DNA of 64,000 nucleotides from Flavobacterium tistrianum (GCF_003254545.1 NZ_QJRH01000058.1:33987-97986), one strand, 5' to 3'; counted from the stretch's first letter, positions 25,090-33,106 are shown. The notes: a model not told the origin generated them from the letters alone. Program-made: numbers and translations.

Positions 25090-26781
25090 TTATTTTTTAA
25101 TAAACTTTCCCGAATCGATTATAGTATTACCATTCATAATTGCAAATAAGTACACTCCTTTTGTTAAATGCGGAGCAACTTTCCATTGATAATCAGAGAC
25201 AGAATTGGTGAATTTTATTTGATCAACAGTTTTTCCATTTACATCAAAAAACTTAATTGAATCAAATGTTTGATTTTGATTAGCTTCAAAATACAAGAAA
25301 TCTGTTGTTGGATTAGGAAAAACTTTTATACCCATTAGTTTAGCATTTGTAAATTCTCCAGTAGATAAATTTCCACCTAATTCTTTTGCTCCAATATCAA
25401 CTATTGTTCCATTTGAAATAGCTATTGATGGATCACCTGCATTAACAGCTGGAGAATTGCTTTTTAAAGTGCAAAAAGTATTTTCTGTTAGTATAATTGA
25501 TTCAAATTCTGGACTTACAAAAATGTTGTAATATGCGTCTGCTGGGGTATTATTTTTGTTTATTGTTATTATTGTTCCAACACCCACAGGTAAATTATTA
25601 TTTCCATTGCCCAAACGATTGTTATAAAATAAATTATAAGAAACTAGTTCAGGTTTATGAACTCCGGTTGAGTAAATACCATAGTATGAGTTATCCATTA
25701 TAATATTGGAATTAATACTAGGTTTTGTTACTATTGATGGATTGTCATATATGCTAATACCATACTTGTTAGAAAATATTGTATTATTGACAATATTTGG
25801 CATTGAGTAAACAACATTAATTCCAACTCCAGAGTTAAAAACAATATTACGTTCTATTTTGTAAGTTCCTTGGACTTGTATAGCGTCAAATACACAATTA
25901 TACACAATATTATTTTTAAAAACTGATTGCGGTGAACTTACATGTATGTTTATACCAATTATTGAATGGTTAAAAATCTCGTTATCTTCTATAGTCACAA
26001 TACCTGTTGTGTAAACAGAAAAACCATATGCGCAATCATATATTTTATTTTTTTCAACTTTTACGATGCCTGCATTTCGGATACTTATAGCGCTTTGTTC
26101 TGAATTTTTAATGATACTATTAGTAATAGTCAAGTTTCCAGTAACATTTATAAGGCCGATATTATCGTCATTTTTTGCTTTTCCATATTCTATAATACAA
26201 TAATCCATTTTTGAAATACCATTTATTACTATTTGATTCCAGTCTTTATTGGTTGGAGAAGTACTGTTTGATGTGAATTTAATATATTTACCAGTAGTGC
26301 CATTTGCTAATAAAGTACCATTTACAATTAAGGAATAATATCCATCAAACTTTACTTCTACGCCCTCTTCAATAGTTAAAGTTTGTCCGGCAGGAACAAT
26401 TATATTTCCCGTAATTCTATAAGTATTGCCTTTTGTCCATGATCCGCTAACGTTGCCATTTACTAGAACTAAATTATTTGAGGATAAAGTAACATCGTTT
26501 AAAATCACAGTATCATTTATAAAGTAATTTAATAGCTCATAAGTTTGATAGCCATTTTTTTCATATTTAATGTTGTAAACACCGTTTGCAATATTAGCAG
26601 TAAAACTTCCATCCGATTGAGATGTTGTCTGAGCTAAAACTGCACTTGGTGAAACTGGTGTAAAGGTTACAGTGCAATTTTCATAAGTTGCAGTATTGTC
26701 TAAAAGGACTTTACCAGTTACATCGGCTGCGAATGATGAAGCAGAAACAAGAAGAGTTAAAAGAAGTAGAATTTTTTTCAT
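25090..26781 (-). CDS. Secreted parallel beta-helix protein with type A T9SS C-terminal domain, inside the trp operon
   Basis: The protein has 563 residues. A signal peptide (MKKILLLLTLLVSASSFAAD) precedes a carboxypeptidase-regulatory-like region (about 20-95), then a right-handed parallel beta-helix (about 110-450) with recurring N-rich turns such as TGNLTITNSIIKNSEQSAISIRNAGIVKVEKNKIYDC. The last 85 residues are a type IX sorting domain (MGIKVFPNPTTDFLYFEANQ ... LTKGVYLFAIMNGNTIIDSGKFIKK). It is probably carried to the cell surface. Such folds often bind or cleave polysaccharides, but no catalytic residues are evident. Its place between trpG and trpD is odd. Confidence 0.9.
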   Translation of the reverse strand: MKKILLLLTLLVSASSFAADVTGKVLLDNTATYENCTVTFTPVSPSAVLAQTTSQSDGSFTANIANGVYNIKYEKNGYQTYELLNYFINDTVILNDVTLSSNNLVLVNGNVSGSWTKGNTYRITGNIIVPAGQTLTIEEGVEVKFDGYYSLIVNGTLLANGTTGKYIKFTSNSTSPTNKDWNQIVINGISKMDYCIIEYGKAKNDDNIGLINVTGNLTITNSIIKNSEQSAISIRNAGIVKVEKNKIYDCAYGFSVYTTGIVTIEDNEIFNHSIIGINIHVSSPQSVFKNNIVYNCVFDAIQVQGTYKIERNIVFNSGVGINVVYSMPNIVNNTIFSNKYGISIYDNPSIVTKPSINSNIIMDNSYYGIYSTGVHKPELVSYNLFYNNRLGNGNNNLPVGVGTIITINKNNTPADAYYNIFVSPEFESIILTENTFCTLKSNSPAVNAGDPSIAISNGTIVDIGAKELGGNLSTGEFTNAKLMGIKVFPNPTTDFLYFEANQNQTFDSIKFFDVNGKTVDQIKFTNSVSDYQWKVAPHLTKGVYLFAIMNGNTIIDSGKFIKK

Positions 26782-26799
26782 AGGTTTTAATTAAATTAA

Positions 26800-26846
26800 T
26801 TACTTACAAGGATAATATTTTGACGTTAGTTAATCCTTGTAAGTAA
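26800..26846. promoter_or_regulatory. Perfect 14-base inverted repeat upstream of the T9SS beta-helix gene
   Basis: ttacttacaaggat (26800-26813) and its exact complement (26833-26846) flank a 19-base loop. No T-run follows on the - strand, so it is not a standard terminator. It lies in the trpG to beta-helix-gene spacer, 19 bases before the start codon, where it could act as an operator or an RNA stem. Confidence 0.65.
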
Positions 26847-26902
26847 AAATATAATATTTGGATTAATTTGGGTAACTGAATTTCTATTTAAAAAGTTTGC
26901 TA

Positions 26903-27469
26903 TTAACTGTTAATCCAATTCTCTAAAATCCTTTTTCCGTTTGGCGTTAAAACGCTTTCTGGGTGAAATTGAACACCCCTCACATCATAATTTTTGTGAC
27001 GTAAAGACATAATTTGTCCGTTTTCATCTACCGAAGTCGCTTCTAAATCTTCGGGTAAATTGCTGTCAACAACCCAAGAATGGTATCTCCCAACCTCAAA
27101 TTCGTTTCCTAAACCTTCAAACAAAATTTCGTCGTCTACTAAAGTTTTTACATTTGTTGCAACGCCGTGATACACTTTGTTAAGGTTTGAAAGCGTTCCT
27201 CCAAAAACTTCTCCAATTGCCTGCTGTCCTAAACAAACCCCAAGTATGCTTTTTGTCGGACTGTATTTTTCGATTACTGCTTTTAATAAACCTGCTTCAT
27301 CTGGAATTCCAGGTCCTGGTGAAAGCAATATTTTTTCGAAACTTGCAATTTCATCAATATCAAATTCGTCGTTTCTGTAAACAGTAACTTCGCAATTTAA
27401 ATCTTCTAAATAGTGCACCAAGTTGTAAGTGAAACTATCGTAATTGTCTATAACTAAAATCTTTTTCAT
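26903..27469 (-). CDS. trpG: Anthranilate synthase glutamine amidotransferase subunit
   Basis: The protein has 188 residues. It is a class I glutamine amidotransferase that supplies ammonia to TrpE. The triad is visible: Cys in LGVCLGQQAIGE, and His and Glu in VQFHPESVLTPNG. The oxyanion loop SPGPGIPDE is also present. It is separate from TrpE and from TrpD. In some bacteria it is shared with PabB; the trp context argues for TrpG. Confidence 0.95.
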   Translation of the reverse strand: MKKILVIDNYDSFTYNLVHYLEDLNCEVTVYRNDEFDIDEIASFEKILLSPGPGIPDEAGLLKAVIEKYSPTKSILGVCLGQQAIGEVFGGTLSNLNKVYHGVATNVKTLVDDEILFEGLGNEFEVGRYHSWVVDSNLPEDLEATSVDENGQIMSLRHKNYDVRGVQFHPESVLTPNGKRILENWINS

Positions 27470-27558
27470 TTTTTTTTTTTAAGTTGCTAAGTTGCTAAGG
27501 TTCTGAGTTACTAAGTTTTTTTGCTGAAAACTGAGACTGAGACTGGCAACCAATTTTT

Positions 27559-28002
27559 TTATTTTTCTCGAACGTATTTTTCTACGATAACACGATCTAC
27601 TCCTAATTTTTCTACTTTTTCTATTCCTTTTTGAATTAAGGTGTCATTTTGAACTTTCACTACAAATTCAAATTTGTTGTCTTCCCAATCGCGGTTGTTG
27701 AAAAACTCTAAATGTTCTGTATAAATACTATCTTTTAAAGTATATTTTCCGCCTCCGCCAAAGAACAATGCTGCTGTTGTATCTTTTCCGTGTTTTAAAT
27801 CATGATTAAAAAAAGCAAAATGTGTATCGTTAATAATTTTAATCATTTTTGTTTTTGAATTGAAAGTTGAAAAAGTGGAATCTTTCTCAGTCGTTTCTGC
27901 TGATATAAGACGCCAGGTTCCTTCAATCGGATTTTGTTTTTTTTCTGAATTACAAGAAGTCAGGGTAATGATTAAAACTAAAATTGATACTGCTTTTTTC
28001 AT
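27559..28002 (-). CDS. Small lipoprotein, lipocalin-like
   Basis: The protein has 147 residues. The lipobox LTSC at residues 14-17 (IITLTSCNSEKK) indicates a lipoprotein. The mature part opens with the lipocalin-like phrase IEGTWRLISAE and continues with alternating beta strands (FEFVVKVQNDTLIQKG). The family is not identified with certainty. It lies between trpE and trpG, another non-biosynthetic gene in the trp operon. Confidence 0.75.
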   Translation of the reverse strand: MKKAVSILVLIITLTSCNSEKKQNPIEGTWRLISAETTEKDSTFSTFNSKTKMIKIINDTHFAFFNHDLKHGKDTTAALFFGGGGKYTLKDSIYTEHLEFFNNRDWEDNKFEFVVKVQNDTLIQKGIEKVEKLGVDRVIVEKYVREK

Positions 28003-28039
28003 AGGTTTTTATAGTTTGTTGTTAATTGTTTTTAAGTTT

Positions 28040-28123
28040 CATGTTTCATGTTTCATGTTTCATGTTTCATGTTTCATGTTTCATGTTTCATGTTTCACGT
28101 TTCAAGTTCCAACAACTTGAAAC
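28040..28123. repeat. Eight tandem copies of catgttt plus hairpin (family C)
   Basis: Eight perfect copies of the heptamer catgttt run from 28040 to 28095, followed by a degenerate copy and then gtttcaagtt (28099-28108) facing its complement at 28114-28123. The array lies between trpE and the lipoprotein gene. Its copy number may vary by slippage. Confidence 0.9.
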
Positions 28124-28151
28124 TTTAAACAAAGAAAACCTGAAACAAAAA

Positions 28152-29552
28152 TTAAATATTTTCAGCCATTTCTAAGGCTGTATTTAATGCTCTTAATTTA
28201 TTGTAAACTTCCTGCATTTCGCTTTCTTCATCAGAGCTTGCCACAATTCCAGCTCCTGCTTGACAGTGCAATTGATGATTTTTAGAAAGGAAAGTTCGAA
28301 TCATAATCGCGTGATTAAAGTTTCCATCAAAATCCATAACACCAATTGCGCCTCCGTAGAAGTTACGGTTTGTTTTTTCGCATTCTTCAATCAATTGCAT
28401 CGCTCTGTGTTTTGGTGCGCCGCTTAAAGTTCCTGCAGGAAAAGTATCCGCTACGACTTGCATGGTTGTTGCTTTATCGTGTAAATGTCCCGTAACTTTT
28501 GAAACTAAGTGAATTACGTGAGAGAAGAACTGAACTTCTCTGTATTTTTCAACATTTACATCATGTCCGTTTCGGCTTAAATCATTTCTTGCTAAATCTA
28601 CTAGCATAACGTGTTCGCTGTTTTCTTTTTTATCTTCAGAAAGCTCTTTTGCTAAAAGTGCATCACGTTCATCATTTCCAGTTCTTTTGAAAGTTCCAGC
28701 GATTGGGTGAATTTCAGCTTTTCTGTTTTTTACAATGATTTGAGCTTCTGGTGAAGAACCAAATATTTTAAAATCACCATAATCGAAAAAGAATAAATAT
28801 GGAGAAGGGTTGATGCTTCTTAAAGCTCTGTAAACATTAAATTCATCTCCTTTGAAACCTTGTGTAAATCGGCGAGAAAGAACTAGTTGAAAAACATCTC
28901 CGCGGTAACAATGTTTTTTGGCTAAAGCTACATTTGCTTTAAATTCTTCATCAGTTAAGTTAGAGAAACCTTCTCCTTCTTTAGAGAATTTATAAGAAGC
29001 AATATTTCTAGATTGCAGCAATTGTTCGATTTCTGCAATATTGTTTTTATTGTCAACGCTGTGGCAAAATATATAAGCTTCGTTTTTGAAGTGATTGATT
29101 GCAATAATGTTTTGATAAACAGCATAAAAAACATCTGGAATTGAAGTGGTGTTGTCTTTTTTTGCAATAGAAACTTTTTCGAAGTAACGAACGGCATCAT
29201 AAGAAATGTATCCGAATAACCCGTTATTGATGAACTTAAAATCATTTTTTTCTGATTGAAACTGACTTGAAAATTCCTGAATTACCTGAGGAATATTTGT
29301 CGAAGCATCAATAGCGATTTTTTCTGAAGTTCCATTAGGAAAAGTTTTAGAGATAACTTCATTTTCGATTTTTATAGTTGCAATAGGATTGCAGCAGATG
29401 TAAGAGAAACTGTTGTCATTTCCGTGGTAATCACTACTTTCCAACAATAAGCTGTTTGGGAATTTATCTCTGATTTTGAAATAAATGCTTACTGGCGTAA
29501 CCGTATCTGCCAGAATTTGTTTGTAATGCGTATTAAGAATAAAAGGTTTCAA
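28152..29552 (-). CDS. trpE: Anthranilate synthase component I
   Basis: The protein has 466 residues. It converts chorismate to anthranilate with ammonia from TrpG. Signatures are GLFGYISYDAVRYFE, the chorismate-binding core VFQLVLSRRFTQGFKGDEFNVYRALRSINPSPYLFFFDYGDFKIFGSSPEAQ, the IAGTFKRTGND segment, LVDLARNDLSRNG, FPAGTLSGAPKHRAMQLI and CQAGAGIVASSDEESE. The feedback motif near the N-terminus reads LLESSD, like the LLES Trp-binding signature of TrpE. It is the first structural gene, behind the attenuator. Confidence 0.96.
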   Translation of the reverse strand: MKPFILNTHYKQILADTVTPVSIYFKIRDKFPNSLLLESSDYHGNDNSFSYICCNPIATIKIENEVISKTFPNGTSEKIAIDASTNIPQVIQEFSSQFQSEKNDFKFINNGLFGYISYDAVRYFEKVSIAKKDNTTSIPDVFYAVYQNIIAINHFKNEAYIFCHSVDNKNNIAEIEQLLQSRNIASYKFSKEGEGFSNLTDEEFKANVALAKKHCYRGDVFQLVLSRRFTQGFKGDEFNVYRALRSINPSPYLFFFDYGDFKIFGSSPEAQIIVKNRKAEIHPIAGTFKRTGNDERDALLAKELSEDKKENSEHVMLVDLARNDLSRNGHDVNVEKYREVQFFSHVIHLVSKVTGHLHDKATTMQVVADTFPAGTLSGAPKHRAMQLIEECEKTNRNFYGGAIGVMDFDGNFNHAIMIRTFLSKNHQLHCQAGAGIVASSDEESEMQEVYNKLRALNTALEMAENI

Positions 29553-29598
29553 AATATATAGTTTTTATGTGTTGTTAACTTTATGTTCGGTTTTGATC

Positions 29599-29632
29599 AA
29601 AAAAAAGGGCTTGTCGTGATGACAAGCCCTTT
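29599..29632 (-). terminator. trp attenuator terminator
   Basis: A perfect 12-base stem (29604-29615 with 29621-29632, read aaagggcttgtc on the + strand) has a five-base loop. On the - strand it is followed by eight U residues (29599-29606). It lies between the trp leader peptide and trpE. The loop and 3' arm contain TCACGAC, complementary to GTCGTGA, which spans the end and stop codon of the leader peptide; that pairing would disrupt the terminator. Confidence 0.9.
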
Positions 29633-29671
29633 ATATTTTTATATTTCTTACAATACCATAGGAAGCTTCGT

Positions 29672-29728
29672 TCACGACGTCTGACGTAAATTGCTCCACC
29701 ACCAAGTATTGTTTAAAATTGTTCTCAT
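29672..29728 (-). CDS. trpL: trp operon leader peptide with three consecutive Trp codons
   Basis: An ATG at 29728 opens an 18-codon frame, MRTILNNTWWWSNLRQTS, ending TGA at 29672. Three TGG codons in a row (residues 9-11) are the hallmark of a tryptophan attenuator peptide. The frame starts about 19 bases after a -7 box and is followed by the intrinsic terminator at 29599-29632. When charged tRNA-Trp is scarce the ribosome should stall on the Trp codons, leaving the GTCGTGA segment (29672-29678) free to pair with the terminator; a ribosome at the stop codon would cover it. It is too short for routine gene calling. Confidence 0.9.
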   Translation of the reverse strand: MRTILNNTWWWSNLRQTS

Positions 29729-29746
29729 TTCTTTATTTTGATGTGA

Positions 29747-29754
29747 CAAAGATA
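29747..29754 (-). promoter_or_regulatory. Putative trp operon promoter -7 box (TATCTTTG)
   Basis: The + strand CAAAGATA reads TATCTTTG on the - strand, matching TAnnTTTG. It is 19 bases upstream of the leader-peptide ATG, so the leader RNA would begin just before that codon. Confidence 0.65.
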
Positions 29755-29851
29755 TAAATGTAATTTTAATTAAAGTATATAAAATTTGAAAAAAATCTTT
29801 TCGAATTTGCGAATTTTGTTAAATTTTGATTTCGAATGTTTCTATAACTCC

Positions 29852-31132
29852 TTAATTTCCACTTGCTACCGTGTTGTTTACATTTAATCTAAAATCTGGA
29901 TTTCCTTTGATGTTTGGAAGCGCAAACAGCTCGTTAAGTTTCATTTTTGTATATTCTATTCCGTAAATAGGATTGCCATAATAGCTTTTTATACCTGGAA
30001 TATTGCTTCCAGATTCGCTTTCAATTTCACCTGTACAATTATTTGCGACAACATTTTTAAAAGTAATTTTAGACAAATTGGCTTCACCGTTTCCGATATT
30101 TCCTTCCAATAAAACAAATGGAGCAAATCCAGAAACTACACTATTAGTTAAGTTGAAGAAAGTATTTTCTTTAATATAAGCAGATTCTCTCACCAAACCT
30201 TGATTGTTTTCTTCTAAATTAACCAAAGTGATGTTGCTAGCATTAATTTTGGTCATTTTTTTGGTCATGTCTGTAGAAGCAATCTTCTCGTACGAATCTA
30301 CCTCAAAACATCTTGAACCTGAAATATCTGAAGAAAACGGATGGCGAATTGCAATACTATTCGAAATATTAATTTGAGCACCTTGTGTAAAATCAAAATC
30401 ATCGTCGGTTGTTCTATACGAAACTAAGTTGCTCAGATTTAAATCTCCACCATAACATTCAAAAGAATCATCATTTGAATAACTGATTTGAACATGACTG
30501 ATAGTTGTTTTTCTTCCAACACCAGCAAGAGAAAGGCCGTTTAATTCTTTTGAAGCACTTAATTTTCTACCGGCATATTCGATTCTCACGTATTTCATGA
30601 TTCCTGAATTATCTTCTGAATCTTGTCCTCCGTAATGATTTAAAGTTGGATCTAAATCGAAAGGTAAAGTGTGAATTCCTCCTAAAGAATTTATCGGAGC
30701 TTTTCCTAAAATAATAATTCCGCCCCAGTCACCTGGTTTTCTGTTGTTTATTTCATTTTCAGATGTAAAAACAATTGGGTCAGTTTCTAGTCCTTCAGCT
30801 ACAATTTTCGATCCGTTCGTAATTACAAGAGTTCCGCAGGTTTTATCATCGCCTCTAATAACAGTTCCTGGTTCGATAGTCAAAGTTGCATTATTTGTAA
30901 CATATACAACGCCAACCAAATGATAAATATTACGTTTTATTAATCGTGTATCCTTATCAATTGTTCCGGCAATTATATTGGTTGCTTCACTATAGTCATT
31001 AACAGCAGGTTTAAAGTTTGTCCAGTTAGTCATCCAGTTTGTAGAACCAATGATTCCTTTTGGTTGTTGCTGAGCCTGTACGAAAAAGCTGATAATGAAG
31101 ATTATACCTGCAATACGTAGTTTTGTTTTCAT
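29852..31132 (-). CDS. Secreted parallel beta-helix protein without sorting domain
   Basis: The protein has 426 residues. A signal peptide (residues 1-21, IISFFVQAQ) is followed by a beta-helix with VYVTNNATLTIEPGTVIRGDD, GTLVITNGSKIVAEGLETDPIVFTSE, GDWGGIIILG and MKYVRIEYAGRK. These phrases parallel the trp-operon beta-helix protein (LTIEEGVEVKFDG ... YCIIEYGKAK), so the two are probably homologous. No T9SS C-terminal domain is visible. A - strand box TATTTTTG (31176-31183) lies 44 bases upstream. The substrate is unknown. Confidence 0.85.
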   Translation of the reverse strand: MKTKLRIAGIIFIISFFVQAQQQPKGIIGSTNWMTNWTNFKPAVNDYSEATNIIAGTIDKDTRLIKRNIYHLVGVVYVTNNATLTIEPGTVIRGDDKTCGTLVITNGSKIVAEGLETDPIVFTSENEINNRKPGDWGGIIILGKAPINSLGGIHTLPFDLDPTLNHYGGQDSEDNSGIMKYVRIEYAGRKLSASKELNGLSLAGVGRKTTISHVQISYSNDDSFECYGGDLNLSNLVSYRTTDDDFDFTQGAQINISNSIAIRHPFSSDISGSRCFEVDSYEKIASTDMTKKMTKINASNITLVNLEENNQGLVRESAYIKENTFFNLTNSVVSGFAPFVLLEGNIGNGEANLSKITFKNVVANNCTGEIESESGSNIPGIKSYYGNPIYGIEYTKMKLNELFALPNIKGNPDFRLNVNNTVASGN

Positions 31133-31273
31133 AACTATGATTTTAATTTCTAGTTTTTGATTTTTTTAATTGTTCCAAAAATAGAAGCTGTATGTTAATC
31201 AAAGCCTTGATGCTTATTATGAAAGAGTTACTATAGTATTAAGAATGTTAAGTTTGTGAAAAGCTTATAAAAG

Positions 31274-31310
31274 AATAAACCCCAACAGTATAAAACTGCT
31301 GGGGTTTATT
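31274..31310 (-). terminator. Terminator downstream of yceI-like gene
   Basis: A 16-position stem with one bulged pair (aataaacccca at 31274-31284, complement ending 31310) surrounds a five-base loop. It separates the YceI gene from the beta-helix gene on the same strand. Confidence 0.75.
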
Positions 31311-31338
31311 ATATTTCTGAATTAGTAAGCTTGAAATA

Positions 31339-31905
31339 TTAGAATTTTAAAGCTACAGCTAATTCAAATTCGTCGTTGATAGTTTTATCTCCTAAACCGT
31401 CGAAGAAGCTACCTGAACCGTATTTAATATCATATTTAGTTCTGTCAACTTTGAAAGCAGTTGTAGCAGTGTTTCCTTTTACAGTAAGATCAAAAGTTAC
31501 TGGTTTAGTAATTCCTTTGATAGTTAAGTCTGCAGTTACCGTGTAAACGTCAGCAGATTTTGCACCGATAGTTTTGAAAACTAATTTTGAAGTTGGGAAT
31601 TTGTCAGTTCCGAAGAAATCGTCAGCTTTTAAGTGACCGTTTAATTTTCCTTGGTATTCTCCAGTTAAATCTGTAGAAGTTAATGAAGTCATGTCAACTG
31701 TAAAGTTACCACCAGCTAATTTTTTTCCTTTGAAAATAACAGCTCCATCTTTAAAGTTTACAGTTCCAGAGTGCTCTCCAGTTACTTTTTTACCTACCCA
31801 TTTAATAGTAGATGCTTTTACGTCGATTTTTTTAGTTTGAGCGTTTACTGAGATTCCAGCTGCTGCTACGAATAATGCTATTGCAATAGTTTTTAAATTT
31901 TTCAT
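31339..31905 (-). CDS. YceI-family periplasmic protein
   Basis: The protein has 188 residues from the ATG at 31905. The 36 codons upstream in the same frame are AT-rich leader. A signal peptide (MKNLKTIAIALFVAAAGISVNAQ) is followed by the YceI lipocalin-like barrel: STIKWVGKKVTGEHSGTVNFKDGAVIF, GGNFTVDMTSLTSTD, HLKADDFFGTDKFPTSKLVF, LTIKGITKPVTFDLTV. YceI barrels bind polyisoprenoids such as ubiquinone-like lipids. It lies 37 bases after the nitroreductase gene. Confidence 0.93.
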   Translation of the reverse strand: MKNLKTIAIALFVAAAGISVNAQTKKIDVKASTIKWVGKKVTGEHSGTVNFKDGAVIFKGKKLAGGNFTVDMTSLTSTDLTGEYQGKLNGHLKADDFFGTDKFPTSKLVFKTIGAKSADVYTVTADLTIKGITKPVTFDLTVKGNTATTAFKVDRTKYDIKYGSGSFFDGLGDKTINDEFELAVALKF

Positions 31906-31942
31906 GTTTTTAAAATTAAATTTGAATTTGATTAATAAATAA

Positions 31943-32575
31943 TTATATAGTGATAAATAATTCCTCGTGTGATTTTCTAACTTTTTTCTGGTGCTGAGAT
32001 TTGTCATCATCATGTCTGTAACCTACAGTTGCAATAACTGAAGCATTTAGACCTAATTTATCGAAACCTAAGATTTCATTAAATTGAGCAGCATTGAAAC
32101 CTTCCATAGGAGTAGCATCAATTTTTAATTCTGCAGCTGCATTTAATAAGTTTCCTAAAGCTAAATACGTTTGTTTTGCAGTCCAAATGTGTTTTGCATC
32201 TTCAGATAAATTTGAAATTACATTTTTCATCATATCGCTGAATCCTCCTAAAGCATCAACTGGAACACCTCTTACTTCGCTGATATTACTGATGTATTTG
32301 TCAACAGAACCAGCATCAAGGCTTAAGTCGTTTGCAAAAATAAATAGGTGAGAAGCATCTGTAATTTGAGTTTGTCCCCAAGCTGCACCTTTTAATTTTT
32401 CTCTTAATTCTGGATTTTCAACAATAACGACTTTATAAGGTTGTAATCCGTATGAAGAAGCGCTTAATCTAACGGCTTCTTTTAATGTATTTAAATCTGC
32501 ATCAGATATCTTTTTTGAAGCATCAAACTGTTTAGTTGCGTATCTCCAATTTTGATTTTCTAAGAAATTGCTCAT
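31943..32575 (-). CDS. NAD(P)H-dependent nitroreductase-family oxidoreductase
   Basis: The protein has 210 residues. It has the FMN-binding opening NWRYATKQFDASKKISDADLNTLKEAVRLSASSYGLQPYKVVIV, a central SHLFIFAND segment and the C-terminal GFDKLGLNASVIATVGYRHDDDKSQHQKKVR, as in NfsB-type enzymes. It reduces nitroaromatics or quinones; the physiological substrate is unknown. It lies 13 bases after the MarR gene, and both probably come from the promoter with MarR operators. Confidence 0.9.
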   Translation of the reverse strand: MSNFLENQNWRYATKQFDASKKISDADLNTLKEAVRLSASSYGLQPYKVVIVENPELREKLKGAAWGQTQITDASHLFIFANDLSLDAGSVDKYISNISEVRGVPVDALGGFSDMMKNVISNLSEDAKHIWTAKQTYLALGNLLNAAAELKIDATPMEGFNAAQFNEILGFDKLGLNASVIATVGYRHDDDKSQHQKKVRKSHEELFITI

Positions 32576-32588
32576 AGTTTTTATTATT

Positions 32589-33047
32589 TTATTTGTTGGT
32601 TCTATATTTTTCTAATAATTGATTTAAGAAAACTAATTCTTCTGGTTTTAAATTGTTTGCAAACGTTTGTTCATGTTCATCTACTTTCGGATCTAATTCT
32701 TTTAAAATATCCAATCCTTTTTGCGTAATCGAAACTTCAATTTTTCTTCGATTATCAGGACAGACATTTCGCGTAACAAAATCCTTTAATAATAATTTGT
32801 CTACCAAACGTGTTGTGTTGCTCGTTTTAGCAAGCATTCGCTCCTGTATCACGCACATATTAGCAGGTTTTCCTTTTTGTCCTCTTAATATACGCAACAC
32901 ATTATACTGTTCTCCAGATAAATCATACGGTTTGATCAACTCGTTGAAATGATCCTGAATCACATTTTGCGTGTACATGATATTCAGAATAACTTTTTTC
33001 GCATTATCCATCTTAACCGTACTCTTAATAACCTCTTCAATTGTCAT
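32589..33047 (-). CDS. MarR-family transcriptional regulator
   Basis: The protein has 152 residues. It carries a winged helix-turn-helix (LSGEQYNVLRILRGQKGKPANMCVIQERMLAKTSNTTRLVDKLLLKDFVTRNVCPDNRRKIEVSIT) flanked by dimerisation helices. A cysteine in VCPDNRRK lies in the wing and one in NMCVIQ near the recognition helix, so redox sensing is conceivable. Twin palindromes upstream suggest autoregulation together with the nitroreductase and YceI. Confidence 0.92.
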   Translation of the reverse strand: MTIEEVIKSTVKMDNAKKVILNIMYTQNVIQDHFNELIKPYDLSGEQYNVLRILRGQKGKPANMCVIQERMLAKTSNTTRLVDKLLLKDFVTRNVCPDNRRKIEVSITQKGLDILKELDPKVDEHEQTFANNLKPEELVFLNQLLEKYRTNK

Positions 33048-33063
33048 AGTCGTAAGTGTATAA

Positions 33064-33106
33064 TTTGTATATACAAATGTATAACTTTTAATAGTTGTAT
33101 ATACAA
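33064..33106. promoter_or_regulatory. Two MarR-type operators overlapping the marR promoter
   Basis: TTGTATATACAA occurs at 33065-33076 (extended to TTTGTATATACAAA, 33064-33077) and again at 33095-33106. The centres are 30 bases apart, about three helical turns. A - strand box TACATTTG (33074-33081) overlaps the proximal site, so binding should repress the operon. Confidence 0.8.

Noticed and set aside
27860..28120. An 86-codon + strand frame reading the catgttt array as FHVSCFM repeats
   Set aside because: It is antisense to the lipoprotein gene and reads a heptamer microsatellite; the apparent protein repeat is a by-product of the array.
28040..28123. CRISPR-like array
   Set aside because: The units are 7-base direct tandem repeats with no spacers, unlike CRISPR.
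31906..32013. 36-codon extension of the YceI gene
   Set aside because: It overlaps the nitroreductase gene and would bury the clear signal peptide that begins at 31905.
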